Positions 5,576-6,134 of a stretch of 6,134 nucleotides of DNA are shown here, in pieces (position 1 is the first letter of the stretch; each line of letters begins with the position of its first letter). The notes under the pieces are model-generated. The model was not told the origin of the DNA. It saw only the letters and a program-made list of their open reading frames with translations, and did no database searches. This DNA is from JBPCRW01 sp050996405 (GTDB lineage: Bacteria; Acidobacteriota; Blastocatellia; Pyrinomonadales; Pyrinomonadaceae). Where the stretch lies: NCBI GenBank assembly GCA_050996405.1, contig JBPCRW010000009.1, positions 1 through 6,134 of the forward strand, read 5' to 3'. Both the position numbers and the translations under genes were made by a program.

Positions 5576-6134
5576 ATGGCTGGAAGAAATAAAATTACGG
5601 TGGTCGGCGCGGGCAATGTCGGCGCGACCGCCGCGCACTGGATTGCAAGCAAGGAATTAGCCGATGTCGTCCTTGTTGATATTGTCGAAGGCACGCCGCA
5701 GGGAAAGTCTCTGGATTTGGCGGAAGCCGCGCCGATTGACGGTTTCGATGTCAAACTCGTGGGCGCAAACTCGTATGAAGAAACTAAGGATTCCGACATC
5801 GTGATTATTACCGCCGGACTTCCCAGAAAACCCGGAATGAGCCGCGACGATTTGCTGAAAACAAACGCCGATATTGTCGGAAAAGTGACGGATGAAGTGG
5901 CGAAATATTCGCCGAACGCCGTTCTTATCATCGTTTCAAATCCTTTGGACGCGATGGCGCAGGTCGCTTTTAAACGTTCGGGTTTTCCGAAAAATCGCGT
6001 TCTCGGAATGGCTGGCGTTTTGGATTCGGCGCGGATGCGCTGTTTTATCGCCGAAGAATTAAATGTTTCGGTCGAAAACGTGACGGCGTTTGTTTTGGGC
6101 GGTCACGGCGACACGATGGTTCCTTTGCCGCGTT
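5576..6134 (+). CDS. mdh: Malate dehydrogenase, LDH-like type, 3'-truncated by window end
   Basis: It interconverts malate and oxaloacetate with NAD(H) in the cytoplasm (TCA cycle). The first 186 residues of roughly 310 are present. The Rossmann start has the dinucleotide loop GAGNVG (11-16) and Asp35 after strand 2 (VLVDI), which favours NAD over NADP. The substrate loop ITAGLPRKPGMSRDDLLKTN carries Arg84 and Arg90; Arg at the first of these positions marks malate rather than lactate specificity. SNPLDA (121-126) supplies Asn122. AGVLDSARMR (146-155) supplies catalytic Asp150 and substrate-binding Arg153. LGGHGDTMVP (174-183) supplies catalytic His177. All expected active-site residues in the visible part are intact. 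The start is fixed by the AGAGGA ribosome binding site and by the Rossmann strand beginning at residue 5. The gene is a core metabolic marker that sets the right edge of the accessory region. Confidence 0.97.
   Translation, partial: MAGRNKITVVGAGNVGATAAHWIASKELADVVLVDIVEGTPQGKSLDLAEAAPIDGFDVKLVGANSYEETKDSDIVIITAGLPRKPGMSRDDLLKTNADIVGKVTDEVAKYSPNAVLIIVSNPLDAMAQVAFKRSGFPKNRVLGMAGVLDSARMRCFIAEELNVSVENVTAFVLGGHGDTMVPLPR

Noticed and set aside
5539..5931. 130-codon minus-strand frame opposite malate dehydrogenase
   Set aside because: It is antisense to a clearly functional gene with intact active-site residues.

Overview
The window reads as an accessory chromosome segment that runs into a conserved chromosomal block. 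Three genes suggest an Acidobacteriota-like host, possibly Blastocatellia: a secreted glycine-zipper protein with a VPxGT-style domain, an outer-membrane beta-barrel, and an LDH-like malate dehydrogenase. Base composition is moderate and poly-T/poly-A-rich. The taxonomic call is inference from protein style, not a database result.

Layout. Positions 1-144 are an AT-rich candidate leader. Positions 145-1760 are a CRISPR array of 23 repeats of 36 nt, all identical except one A-to-G change in repeat 21, with 22 spacers of 34-40 nt. No cas gene is visible. The repeat ends AGTGTTTAGCAC, which resembles the 3' ends of type V-B (Cas12b/C2c1) repeats recalled from Alicyclobacillus (AAGTGGCAC) and Bacillus (GGCATTAGCAC). 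If so, the array is transcribed left to right from a locus whose effector genes lie left of the window. Eighteen nt past the last repeat is a complete 769-bp IS1-family element (1779-2547) with 25-bp perfect inverted repeats and a frameshifted transposase on the minus strand. Next comes a 5'-truncated IS630-family transposase, also on the minus strand, broken by a 7-bp tandem duplication. It abuts, near 3160-3190, a 5'-truncated tyrosine recombinase on the plus strand. Positions 3630-3928 are intergenic but hold two possible decayed reading frames.

From 3929 the region looks like intact chromosome, all on the plus strand: a secreted or periplasmic hypothetical protein, a strong intrinsic terminator (4597-4639), an outer-membrane beta-barrel protein, and the first 186 codons of malate dehydrogenase, which runs off the right edge.

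How it fits together. The left half appears to be a defence island whose flank has been eroded by transposon insertion and deletion: two broken transposases, and a junction where two genes both lose their N-termini. The most interesting signals are the type V-B-like repeat, a short possible anti-repeat in the leader, and two spacers (6 and 16) that share permuted sequence blocks, as if both were taken from a tandemly repeated, iteron-like target.
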